A stretch of 7,561 nt of DNA from Candidatus Bathyarchaeum sp. (lineage in GTDB: Archaea > Thermoproteota > Bathyarchaeia > Bathyarchaeales > Bathyarchaeaceae), in contig SOJY01000037.1 in NCBI GenBank assembly GCA_004376385.1, forward strand, positions 1-7,561, written 5' to 3'. Below are positions 1-6,067 of this stretch, in pieces. The position numbers and the translations under genes are program-made. How positions within the stretch are numbered: the first letter of the stretch is position 1; each line of letters opens with the position of its first letter. The notes beneath the pieces are model-generated. The model made no database searches and was not told the DNA's origin. It saw only the letters and a list, made by a program, of their open reading frames with translations.

Positions 1-228
1 TCTATTTTGGTTGCAGAGTCGGTTCCACCATTTTTCGTTGTCCATAAGAATGTACGCATATCGTTCTGACACTTGCCGCACCAAGCCTATTGTTAATGTG
101 TAGCATTTTACGGCGTTTGTTCTTATACGTTTTGTAGGCCAGAACGCTGTTAACTTTTTAGCGGTGAGGAACAGCTTTTTAGGCAGGTGTGTCTGTCCGC
201 TGTCCAGAACATTGCAATGAAAAATCAA
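1..228 (-). CDS. Partial hypothetical protein, runs off left edge
   Basis: An open frame of 76 codons on the minus strand continues past position 1, so the C-terminus is missing. I do not recognise the family. The visible part is basic and soluble-looking, with a lysine/threonine-rich stretch (LPKKLFLTAKKLTAF) and an aromatic segment near the edge (NEKWWNRL). There is no ATG in frame. The frame is closed by TGA at 238-240, and the best start is TTG at 226-228, preceded by GAGGA at 235-239 with six bases between. A TATAA-like element on the minus strand (about 250-256) lies about 26 bases upstream of that TTG, so a nearly leaderless message is also possible. An out-of-frame ATG at 243-245 opens only six codons. 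A frameshift joining the two frames cannot be excluded. Coding status is probable, not certain. Confidence 0.45.
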   Translation of the reverse strand, partial: MIFHCNVLDSGQTHLPKKLFLTAKKLTAFWPTKRIRTNAVKCYTLTIGLVRQVSERYAYILMDNEKWWNRLCNQNR

Positions 229-336
229 AACATTTCCTCAGTCATGTGTCGTTATAATGGCTCCGTTCCCCTCAAGTTGGAATAGTTGAGTATTTAGTAT
301 CTTAATTATGCTTGATATTGTATTCAAATCTTTCAC

Positions 337-912
337 TTAAGGAATAATCACTAATGTGAGTCTCACTGAACTAATGAATTGAGATTGTACTCCTGTGGTC
401 TTGCATTCTAAAGCGAAGGTGTAGGTTCCAGCTGTTAGGTTTATCCATGGATGATGTATTTCTATGAGCATCGGTTCTGGGCTATTTATATATCTTAACA
501 CGCGGGTTTCACTGTAACTATTGTTTGTCCTATGTCTGAGTTCCATCCATGCGTCAGATGCACATAGTTGCGCAGAGAGCGTTCCAATAGCTACAACTGT
601 GGTTCCTTCAGGAATAGTTACATCTGTGAATAACTCATAGAAGTCGCCTTTGTAGTATCCTAATTCCAACCACGTATCCATTAAGTCAGTAGTAGTCATT
701 ACCTTTAGTTTCTTTGGTATCTGAGTTCTCAACTCCTCTATGGTTTGGTTCAAAGATTTTACGGTTTGATTCAATTCATCTATGGCTTCCCAGATATTGT
801 CAAAAGGGTTGCCACCATCTGTAGCCATAGTCATAACGTTAAGTGCAGTTCCGATGAGGAGAGATATTACTGCAATACTTATCAAACTCAAAACTTGCTT
901 TTTCTTAAACAT
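337..912 (-). CDS. Membrane-anchored extracellular coiled-coil protein
   Basis: Hypothetical surface protein of 191 residues. A short lysine-rich N-terminus (MFKKKQ) is followed by a hydrophobic segment at about residues 7-25, which would act as an uncleaved anchor or signal peptide. Residues about 40-66 have coiled-coil heptad spacing (IDELNQTVKSLNQTIEELR) and probably oligomerise. The rest looks like a beta-rich extracellular domain with aromatic and small polar residues. Four N-glycosylation sequons are visible (two NQT, one NNS, one NLT), consistent with an exported archaeal protein. The start is ATG at 910-912, eight bases after a near-perfect Shine-Dalgarno site. The longer frame from GTG at 922-924 would begin inside that site and is rejected. 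The gene is monocistronic as far as can be seen. The lysine-anchor-coiled-coil layout recalls uncharacterised proteins common in Bathyarchaeia-like genomes; that is from memory, and the function is unknown. Confidence 0.75.
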   Translation of the reverse strand: MFKKKQVLSLISIAVISLLIGTALNVMTMATDGGNPFDNIWEAIDELNQTVKSLNQTIEELRTQIPKKLKVMTTTDLMDTWLELGYYKGDFYELFTDVTIPEGTTVVAIGTLSAQLCASDAWMELRHRTNNSYSETRVLRYINSPEPMLIEIHHPWINLTAGTYTFALECKTTGVQSQFISSVRLTLVIIP

Positions 913-920
913 CCGTTGTA

Positions 921-929
921 TCACCTCCT
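921..929 (-). promoter_or_regulatory. Strong Shine-Dalgarno site that fixes the start
   Basis: The minus strand reads AGGAGGTGA, an almost complete match to the 3' end of archaeal 16S rRNA, with eight bases before the ATG at 910-912. It contains the GTG that the longest reading frame would use as a start, so translation almost certainly begins four codons later. Confidence 0.85.
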
Positions 930-1057
930 TTCTCTTCCTACCTAATACGTTGTTTCAATTTGTAATAAACATTCAAGAAACGTGTTTTTAACATAGAAAC
1001 AACAATAAACGTCCGCTTAGATGCAGACACTGCGGACAAATGCGGGGGGGAGAACAA

Positions 1058-1200
1058 ATGTCTACAAAAGAACCTCAATCTAAGCTCCTTTCAACAAATA
1101 AAGCAATGTCTACATGCTTTTTTCGTATTGTGATAAGTCCTGTCTACAATCCAAAAAACAATGTTAAAAAGGTGGATATTGTCGCAAAAAGGTGGACATT
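1058..1200. repeat. Direct and inverted repeat cluster, possible transposon-end relic
   Basis: TGTCTACA occurs three times in direct orientation, at 1059-1066, 1107-1114 and 1141-1148. On the other side, AAAAAGGTGGATATT (1166-1180) and AAAAAGGTGGACATT (1186-1200) are direct repeats exactly 20 bases apart. Read on the minus strand the right-hand copies give AATGTCCACC and AATATCCACC, so they are inverted and related to the left AATGTCTACA. Multiple direct repeats at each end, in inverted orientation and beginning with TGT, are the arrangement known from ends of IS21/Mu-type elements. No transposase lies between them and no target-site duplication is evident. A MITE-like relic is the favoured reading; an operator array is the alternative. 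Confidence 0.4.
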
Positions 1201-1537
1201 ATACCTCAACTCACGTAGGTGACTTGTGACAAGTCTTTAATTCCGAAAAGTGTAGGGAAAGATATTTTTGAATGTTTCTGGCGACTTGCTGGTGATGCAT
1301 ACGAGGTTCTTGACTCCCCCCTATAGCTCCCATCGACATGCATGCATTTTCATTCTCTACGTTGAAAATCATGGAGCCATTTAACCATAGTAACCTAATC
1401 GTTAAACCAACATGGAATGAAACAAAAAGAAGCGCAATTTTAGGCTATTTAGACCTCATAGCAATTAATATATATCTAGACAAATTAGACTATCGCCTTA
1501 TGTTAGCTAGAGAGCCACAACTTCGAACATCAGAAAG

Positions 1538-1580
1538 GCGTGCGCAGTAGAAAAGGTTAGCTTTAGCGCTTTGCGCACGC
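1538..1580. repeat. 9-bp inverted repeat, long-loop hairpin
   Basis: GCGTGCGCA at 1538-1546 is the perfect reverse complement of TGCGCACGC at 1572-1580, separated by 25 bases. The stem is GC-rich in an otherwise AT-rich intergenic region. Neither side is followed by a T-tract, so a terminator role is not supported. A second GCGC pair within 1566-1576 could form a competing small hairpin. It could be a protein-binding site or a structured RNA element. Confidence 0.4.
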
Positions 1581-1649
1581 ACAAGAAATCTTTCTTCAAA
1601 ACTGTTTCCAAATTCCGAAACACTGCCTGAACTTATAAGAAACATATTT

Positions 1650-1666
1650 GTTATCTACAAGATAAC
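1650..1666 (-). terminator. Hairpin directly after the operon
   Basis: A perfect 7-bp inverted repeat, GTTATCT at 1650-1656 and AGATAAC at 1660-1666 with a three-base loop, begins seven bases after the ATPase stop codon. On the minus strand it is followed by AAATATGTTTCTT, which is only moderately T-rich. It may stabilise or end the operon transcript. Archaeal termination depends mainly on T-tracts, so terminator function is uncertain although the hairpin itself is clear. Confidence 0.4.
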
Positions 1667-1673
1667 CATAGTC

Positions 1674-2846
1674 TCAGCGTGTGCTTTTCTTTCTAATCTG
1701 CGAGCCCCCCAAAGGCAGTGGATACCTTTTGAGAATTCGCTCTATGTCTTTCGGGCGAATTTTTGGCAACTCTCCTAGTATAGCATCCTCCAACACGATT
1801 CCTGCCAACTGAAGAATCCTCCGCGGGGTCTTATTTCCTACCTCGTGGAGATGTGCAACAGCCTTTTCTGTGAAAGGGTAGAACGGATCTTCCAAAGGAC
1901 GGGTTCTATGTTTAGAGAGTCTAATCTTGAAGAGCTCCTTGGTATCCTCCAGAGAGAATGGTTGAAGAACAATACGAAAATCTGGCCTCAGACGCTGCAT
2001 AAACGGGGCGATACCCCCACCCCCAGTCTTGATGGATTCTCTTTCTAGTTGTACTAGTCTCTCCCACCCTTCAGGAGAAATTGCAAATACAATAACTATT
2101 GACGCCATAGACCCTTTGCTTTCAGAATATCGAGCGCCAATCTCATCAAACATATTTCTAAATGTTCCCAAAACCTTGCCTAGCTGTCTTTCACTCCGCA
2201 TTCCAATAAGGTACTCAAACTCGTCCAGTAGTACAAGCATGTGAAGATAACCAGATAATCTTATCAGACGTAGAAGCTCGTATAAGATTCTTAGGGCTCT
2301 CTCGCTACTTCGGATCATTTGCCCTATGCCAACTACGCCGGCATCCCCTCTTTGAGCTTCTCCTGTCAACAAATAGAAGGCTGATTGCGCTACATCATCT
2401 TCATCCGAAGCAAGAGCACCAAACAATCTTCTACTATCTCTGTGCTTTATCTGTGACAAAGAGTTTTGGTCGACCTTAGCCACAATCTCTCGCAATCTCT
2501 GCAATCCTAGAGCGAAGAAAATCTTTTGAACCAGGCTGATGCCAAATAGAGTTGTCCTCGGTTCAGCCTCCATAGCTCTAATAGGGTGGCCTCTAATTGT
2601 TTTCACAACCAGGGTCTTAGGAAATTCCTCTTTGAATCTGTTGTATACCCTAACCACAGTGTAAGTCTTACCTTGGCCATAGGCGCCCAGAAGAACTATG
2701 AATTGGCATCCTCCACGTTCAAAGTATCTTTGGATCGTTTCTGTCAGTGCAGCCCATTCGTTCTCACGACCAGCCATCTCATAATCGTGATTATATGTTT
2801 CGAACGGAGGTGAATGCAAGCCAAATTTACTAAAATCGAGAGCCAT
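1674..2846 (-). CDS. AAA+ ATPase, Orc1/Cdc6- and BrxD-like
   Basis: P-loop ATPase of 390 residues. Visible elements, numbered from the ATG at 2844-2846: Walker A GAYGQGKT at 54-61, preceded by a hydrophobic strand; Walker B MLVLLDEFEYL at 203-213 with catalytic D208-E209; a sensor-1-like strand VIVFAISPE at 251-259; a possible arginine finger in MQRLRPDF (283-290); and a sensor-2-like helix GNKTPRRIL at 337-345. The N-terminal opening (FGLHSPPFE, then GRENE) and the GxYGxGKT loop resemble Orc1/Cdc6-type, ExeA/TnsC-type and BREX BrxD (DUF2791) ATPases, which use ATP to load or regulate partners on DNA. I cannot choose among them without a profile search. The ATG is preferred over GTG at 2847-2849 because GGAGG lies seven bases upstream. 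The upstream stop and this start share one base (TGATG), implying translational coupling. It is the last gene of the operon and probably the energy-supplying component. Confidence 0.85.
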   Translation of the reverse strand: MALDFSKFGLHSPPFETYNHDYEMAGRENEWAALTETIQRYFERGGCQFIVLLGAYGQGKTYTVVRVYNRFKEEFPKTLVVKTIRGHPIRAMEAEPRTTLFGISLVQKIFFALGLQRLREIVAKVDQNSLSQIKHRDSRRLFGALASDEDDVAQSAFYLLTGEAQRGDAGVVGIGQMIRSSERALRILYELLRLIRLSGYLHMLVLLDEFEYLIGMRSERQLGKVLGTFRNMFDEIGARYSESKGSMASIVIVFAISPEGWERLVQLERESIKTGGGGIAPFMQRLRPDFRIVLQPFSLEDTKELFKIRLSKHRTRPLEDPFYPFTEKAVAHLHEVGNKTPRRILQLAGIVLEDAILGELPKIRPKDIERILKRYPLPLGGSQIRKKSTR

Positions 2847-3724
2847 CACTCTTCCTCCTTATCACGAATTATAATGTAATAGTAGTAACTTCCATCAAGG
2901 CGAAGACCACCACGTTTGGGATACATCGGTTCTGCGAAGCTAATTACGTATCTATGATCCTCCTTCTTAATCTTTCTCAACATAACGTCGAAATCCTCGT
3001 CCCAAAGCTTTCCGTCGAATGCTCTCAACACAGATTCCCTTAAATCTGGAATTGGCAGATATGGAGATTCGATATCGGAACATAATCTTTCATAATTCTC
3101 TATCAACTCCTGTCGGAATTTGCTCCTAGGCACCTTTACATCCTTGGCTGTTGCAGCCCTTATTTGGTGGTCGCGAACTTGATAGAGGCGATTCCTAATC
3201 TTGTGGATGAAGCCGATGAACCGTAAGTAGCTTAGCCACTTCTTAAGGCGGTCCGATATAGCTACCTCTTCGCCATATGTTGTCTTAATGTTTTCCAACA
3301 AGTCTTTCTCCAGAAATGTTAATCCATCCTGCACATTTTTTCCCAATCTCTGGGCGATATCTACGACTGGCACATAGTATCTCTTCTCTAATCCGAGAAC
3401 ATGGATAGCAAAGATCTTACGGAACTTCGAATCGACGATTGCCCCTTCCTCATTCTGAGAATTCCTCAGCATGATTTCACCTCTAACAGAGAGACGTGTT
3501 TCATTTTCGTTGCCCTTAGCAAGGCGTAGTAGTCTTAAAGTGGGTAGTGTCATATTTACAGCGTTTTCGACGGATGGAAGCTTGCGTCTGCCGCCTTTTG
3601 CGCATATAAACTGATGTAGTTCTTTGGTCATCGCCTGGTAGTTTCCAGTATTGCGATTAACGATCTCAAGAATGCAAGGAAGATATTTAGGTCTCGTCTT
3701 GACAGCTGGTATTTCACGTGTCAC
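2846..3724 (-). CDS. Probable winged-helix DNA-binding protein of the operon
   Basis: A protein of 292 residues from GTG at 3722-3724; I do not recognise a named family. Residues about 30-90 look like a winged helix: helices, then a turn and a wing strand (TRLSVRGEIML). Residues about 115-185 look like a second (VPVVDIAQRLG, then LSYLRFIGFIHKIRNRLYQV), and residues about 205-287 may be a third, ending in a tyrosine-rich strand and an acidic tail (KEEE). No catalytic motif or membrane segment is seen, and basic residues are frequent. The GTG start has GGAGGATC six bases upstream and overlaps the preceding stop by four bases (GTGA). The longer frame from TTG at 3740-3742 would start before its own ribosome site and is rejected. 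Tight coupling between a nuclease and an AAA+ ATPase suggests an adaptor or DNA-recognition subunit. That role is inference. Confidence 0.7.
   Translation of the reverse strand: MTREIPAVKTRPKYLPCILEIVNRNTGNYQAMTKELHQFICAKGGRRKLPSVENAVNMTLPTLRLLRLAKGNENETRLSVRGEIMLRNSQNEEGAIVDSKFRKIFAIHVLGLEKRYYVPVVDIAQRLGKNVQDGLTFLEKDLLENIKTTYGEEVAISDRLKKWLSYLRFIGFIHKIRNRLYQVRDHQIRAATAKDVKVPRSKFRQELIENYERLCSDIESPYLPIPDLRESVLRAFDGKLWDEDFDVMLRKIKKEDHRYVISFAEPMYPKRGGLRLDGSYYYYIIIRDKEEE
2853..2860 (-). promoter_or_regulatory. Ribosome binding site for the ATPase gene
   Basis: The minus strand reads AAGGAGGA here, inside the last codons of the upstream gene. Spacing of the GGAGG core to ATG at 2844-2846 is seven bases and to the alternative GTG is four, which favours the ATG. 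Confidence 0.75.
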
Positions 3725-4665
3725 ATTTGATCCTCCCAGCAATGATTATAAAACCCGCATCCCTCGCACTCCTTTGAAGAAACAGGCCGACCAGGGTCCA
3801 CTTTTTCCTTTGCCACTCGAAGCTTTTCATCTCTTATCATTAAGAACCTCTTTCTCTTGAAATCATCGATTACCTCGAATCTGGCAAGCTCATGAATTGG
3901 GACTGTTCTATCCAAAATCTGAACATGCAGAATTATTCCGCAGTCAACGGGCGACCTTGTGTGAGCCTCGATAGAAAGAGCATAGGCAGTAAGAGTATGG
4001 TAGTAGTAATCTCGCCAGGGTCCTGTCTTGATGTCGCCAACAACATCATTCTTGTATCGAAAATCTGGTGTGACGGGATTCGTGAAACCAAGCACATGTG
4101 CGTTGTAAGATTCACCCGCGCTCAACGCAAATGTTTTTTGGAACAACGGATTCCCAGATGATTGGTTATATAAACTCGAAAGCTCAAAGTTAACAAGGGC
4201 AGATGAGAGCCCTTTCTCATAGCAGAATATCTTTTCCATGTCTGATTTAAGCTTGGCTTGAAGCGTTTCAAGCTCTGATGACTCAAAGAGTGCTTTGACC
4301 TTTTTCAAGACATCACGATGCTTTCTGAGCGAACTTGCCAGAATGGTGTTTCTCAGATTGGTCAAGCTAGATCCTAAATCAAGAGAACCTATCGAGTTTG
4401 CTCCCACGATCTTCAGAATGTTACTCAATATTTCTTGATATAACGTGTGAATGACGCGCCCATAGTATCTCTCCCATGTTTCAGGCATGCTATGACCAGT
4501 AACATGCAAGAAGACATCGCGTTGAGTTTTGCAGAGATTAAAGGTCAGCAGATTTACCGGAAGTCTGACACCAAACAACTCTGGTGCAGGATAGCCAACC
4601 CTTTCATACCCTCGCAATTTAATACTCGGTATATGATCCTTAGTCGATTTGTATTGGTTAGTCAT
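3721..4665 (-). CDS. Csa1/Cas4-like Fe-S PD-(D/E)xK nuclease
   Basis: A protein of 314 residues from ATG at 4663-4665, close to the usual length of the Csa1 branch (Cas4-like archaeal exonucleases). The four cysteines of a Cas4-type 4Fe-4S cluster are present: C45 in LCKTQRDVFLH, and C300, C303 and C309 near the C-terminus in CEGCGFYNHC. Nuclease motifs follow the RecB/Cas4 order: H73 in YGRVIHTLYQE, D201 in VTPDFRY, D211-x-K213 in GDIKTG, then YYHTLTAYAL with Y228. In that last motif the glutamine of classical Cas4 appears to be threonine (T224). The family comprises metal-dependent exonucleases that, in CRISPR systems, process DNA for spacer capture. Here no array, cas1 or cas2 is in view, so this may be a non-CRISPR relative. 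An in-frame GTG at 4699-4701 would add 12 residues, but it overlaps a GAGAGGTG sequence and is less likely. The gene is second in the operon and its stop overlaps the next start. Confidence 0.85.
   Translation of the reverse strand: MTNQYKSTKDHIPSIKLRGYERVGYPAPELFGVRLPVNLLTFNLCKTQRDVFLHVTGHSMPETWERYYGRVIHTLYQEILSNILKIVGANSIGSLDLGSSLTNLRNTILASSLRKHRDVLKKVKALFESSELETLQAKLKSDMEKIFCYEKGLSSALVNFELSSLYNQSSGNPLFQKTFALSAGESYNAHVLGFTNPVTPDFRYKNDVVGDIKTGPWRDYYYHTLTAYALSIEAHTRSPVDCGIILHVQILDRTVPIHELARFEVIDDFKRKRFLMIRDEKLRVAKEKVDPGRPVSSKECEGCGFYNHCWEDQM
3729..3736 (-). promoter_or_regulatory. Ribosome binding site for the winged-helix gene
   Basis: GGAGGATC on the minus strand, with the GGAGGA core six bases before GTG at 3722-3724, lies inside the last codons of the nuclease gene. 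It decides the start of the 292-residue protein and produces the four-base GTGA overlap. Confidence 0.8.
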
Positions 4666-4717
4666 TCTATCGAGGAAGGATACAAATATAATCGTCCACA
4701 CCTCTCATACATGTATA

Positions 4718-5179
4718 CTATTGCTCATCCACACGCTCAGCAAGTAGAATTGTCTTCTTTCCTGTCACCGCTGACTTAACAAGTCCCAATGGGCGATAGC
4801 CATTCTTCTCGTAGAAATTAGTCGGGTCAGGGAGACCTCCTTTGTACTTGATCCGTACATACCTGGGATTGATTGATTTGAGTAGTTTCGTCCCAACTCC
4901 TCTATTTCTGTATTCCTTATGTATGACAAGGTTCCAAAGTGTTTTGCCATTGGTCAGAGCAACGCCTAGAATTCCTTCTTCTGATTCGGCAATAACACAG
5001 TTTCCCCTGTCAATCTTATCACGGATCATCTGCAAAGGCAGAAATCCCGGATCATGATACATATTATGCAGGTGTTCATCAAAGAAATCCACGATGAACT
5101 TCCATTCTTTCGGTAGTGCCAGCCTTATTGTGAGCTCTGAAGCTGTCATAGTCTTTTCAAATCCACGATATGTTCGCAT
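4718..5179 (-). CDS. GNAT-family N-acetyltransferase
   Basis: A protein of 153 residues, a typical single GNAT domain. Motif A, which holds the acetyl-CoA pyrophosphate, is clear: strand LWNLVIHKEY followed by R91NRGVG96 and helix TKLLKSI. Motif B ends with the characteristic NFYEKNGYRPLG (121-132). The strand before motif A (AESEEGILGVAL) also fits. The acceptor substrate cannot be told; GNATs modify proteins, aminoacyl-tRNA, polyamines or small molecules. ATG at 5177-5179 is taken as start. M11 in the same frame is an alternative, and neither has a good Shine-Dalgarno site. A weak GATATAGC element about 53 bases upstream could be the operon promoter. The stop is 52 bases before the nuclease ATG (16 before the alternative GTG), so co-transcription is likely. 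It may be a passenger or may modify a partner in the module. Confidence 0.85.
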   Translation of the reverse strand: MRTYRGFEKTMTASELTIRLALPKEWKFIVDFFDEHLHNMYHDPGFLPLQMIRDKIDRGNCVIAESEEGILGVALTNGKTLWNLVIHKEYRNRGVGTKLLKSINPRYVRIKYKGGLPDPTNFYEKNGYRPLGLVKSAVTGKKTILLAERVDEQ

Positions 5180-5705
5180 GTGCTATTTGCTTCTTTTGCC
5201 TTTTCTAGACTCGAAATTCTCTGTGAAGCTATATCTCTATTGAACAATTACAAACGCATATTGAGCCCAAACATAAGAATGTATCTTGCCTCCACGGATT
5301 ACCATTTTTCACCAAATAATTCTGAGGGGGGGAAATAACGAAACGGATTAAAAAGAAGTTTCAAATCATCTGCGATTGGCCAGATAAGGTAGCAAATTGC
5401 TTAAAATCCGACGGTTTTACTTAACGATAGATACTCTAAGTAATCAACCGAAGTTTAAATAATTTTCTTTATGGGTCACCAAACTTAACAGTATCATTCT
5501 CCGATAGGCTTTTAATTCTAGAACGAAAAGAGTTTGATGCCTGCTCAATCGCTAGGCTAAAGCTTGGTCTCACCTTGCAGTTTTAACCTCTTTAAAGCGG
5601 ACAAAATATAAGCGTTTTGAACGTGATTATATCCGTTTCGCAGTTTCAAGAAAGAAACTTCTGTGTTATCTAGAAAGAACGTTTAGGAAGAAAGAGGTTC
5701 CTAAT
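5180..5705. other. Divergent intergenic region
   Basis: About 525 bases between the minus-strand operon and the plus-strand nuclease pair. Features seen: a weak TATA-like element for the operon (about 5229-5235); a seven-G run at 5326-5332 after TCTGA; a good TATA-like TTTAAATAA at 5454-5462 on the plus strand with no obvious gene start at the expected distance; and AAAATATAAG at 5603-5612, a candidate promoter for the GIY-YIG gene. The frame of that gene is open back to a TAG at 5553-5555 but holds no ATG. A short frame ending near 5424 has no usual start. The isolated TATA box could drive a small RNA, but nothing else supports this. Confidence 0.5.
5694..5698 (+). promoter_or_regulatory. 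Ribosome binding site of the GIY-YIG gene
   Basis: GAGGT lies seven bases before TTG at 5706-5708. It is the main reason for placing the start at this TTG, well upstream of the first ATG of the downstream frame (5770), and it shows that the intact gene began in a different frame. Confidence 0.6.
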
Positions 5706-6036
5706 TTGGAAGAAGTTAAAGTTGAATGGCACGGACCATACAAGATCGATACCGTTTTAGAATATTTCTATGAACATGAGGATTCTGGGCTCTATGATTA
5801 CTCGAAAATGGGGAAAATACCCTCAGAAAATATTCTACATCGGTATGACCTACCGTAGAGATTTTAGCAAAAGACTTTCCGAACATATGTATTGGTTATC
5901 TCAAGTTATAAGCAATGTCAAAGTGCGACTTGGCTATCCTGTTGAGAAGAGTCATTCCTATAAGCGACTTAGAGATGCCGAAAGTCTTCTTATTTATGTG
6001 TATGAACCATTAGAAGTTTCTAAATATGAGAAATAG
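5706..6036 (+). CDS. GIY-YIG nuclease, interrupted by a one-base frameshift
   Basis: Small GIY-YIG-fold nuclease, about 109 residues if the frame is restored. The first frame (TTG 5706 to TAG 5856-5858) encodes EEVKVEWHGPY and then EDSGLYDYSK, which carries the GIY element as GLY. The +1 frame (open 5770-6036) encodes KWGKYPQKIFYIGMTYRRDF with the YIG element, the helix FSKRLSEH with the conserved arginine and histidine, and DAESLLIYVYEP with the catalytic glutamate. Removing one A from the AAAA run at 5805-5808 joins them as SKWGKY with nothing lost. The frame from ATG 5770 alone lacks GLY and would be inactive. Cause: real mutation, assembly error or, less likely, programmed frameshift. The asparagine often found after the last proline is not seen. 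The gene ends 31 bases before the EVE gene and may work with it. Confidence 0.75.
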
Positions 6037-6041
6037 TTAAG

Positions 6042-6049
6042 TATATAAA
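6042..6049 (+). promoter_or_regulatory. TATA box of the EVE-nuclease gene
   Basis: TATATAAA is centred 22-23 bases before the ATG at 6068 and preceded by a purine-rich stretch. In archaea transcription begins roughly 25 bases after the TATA centre, so the message would start at or next to the start codon. No Shine-Dalgarno site is present between them, which agrees with a leaderless transcript separate from the GIY-YIG gene. Confidence 0.6.
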
Positions 6050-6067
6050 TACTGCATAAACTCTGAT

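Larger units (their letters stand above)
913..1673. other. Intergenic region with repeats, no convincing gene
   Basis: About 760 bases between the surface protein and the end of the four-gene operon. Both flanking genes are on the minus strand, so this holds the promoter of the surface-protein gene (a weak TTTATTA-like element near 968-976) and the 3' end of the operon. It also contains a weak inverted repeat GTCCGC/GCGGAC (1011-1016 with 1032-1037), a run of seven G (1044-1050), the repeat cluster at 1058-1200, a palindromic ATGCATGCAT near 1336-1347, and the hairpins at 1538-1580 and 1650-1666. Two short plus-strand frames (1040-1222 and 1338-1550) lack convincing initiation signals or recognisable protein features. 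Confidence 0.6.

Noticed and set aside
1040..1222. 60-codon plus-strand frame after a G-run
   Set aside because: It lies over the repeat cluster, encodes no recognisable domain, and its ATG codons coincide with the repeated ATGTCTACA unit. A G-run upstream of ATG 1059 is the only supporting sign.
1338..1550. 70-codon plus-strand frame
   Set aside because: No Shine-Dalgarno or well-placed TATA box, no domain, and the frame ends inside the stem of the 1538-1580 hairpin. A small gene starting at ATG 1371 cannot be fully excluded.
1538..1580. Rho-independent-type terminator
   Set aside because: The stem is good, but the loop is 25 bases and no T-tract follows on either strand.
3892..4779. Plus-strand frames of 89 and 110 codons antisense to the nuclease gene
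   Set aside because: They are shadows of a clearly coding minus-strand gene with conserved motifs, and their products resemble no family.
5805..5813. Programmed +1 ribosomal frameshift in the GIY-YIG gene
   Set aside because: The site is a plain AAAATGGGG run without a slow stop codon or upstream stimulator, so a homopolymer indel is the simpler explanation.
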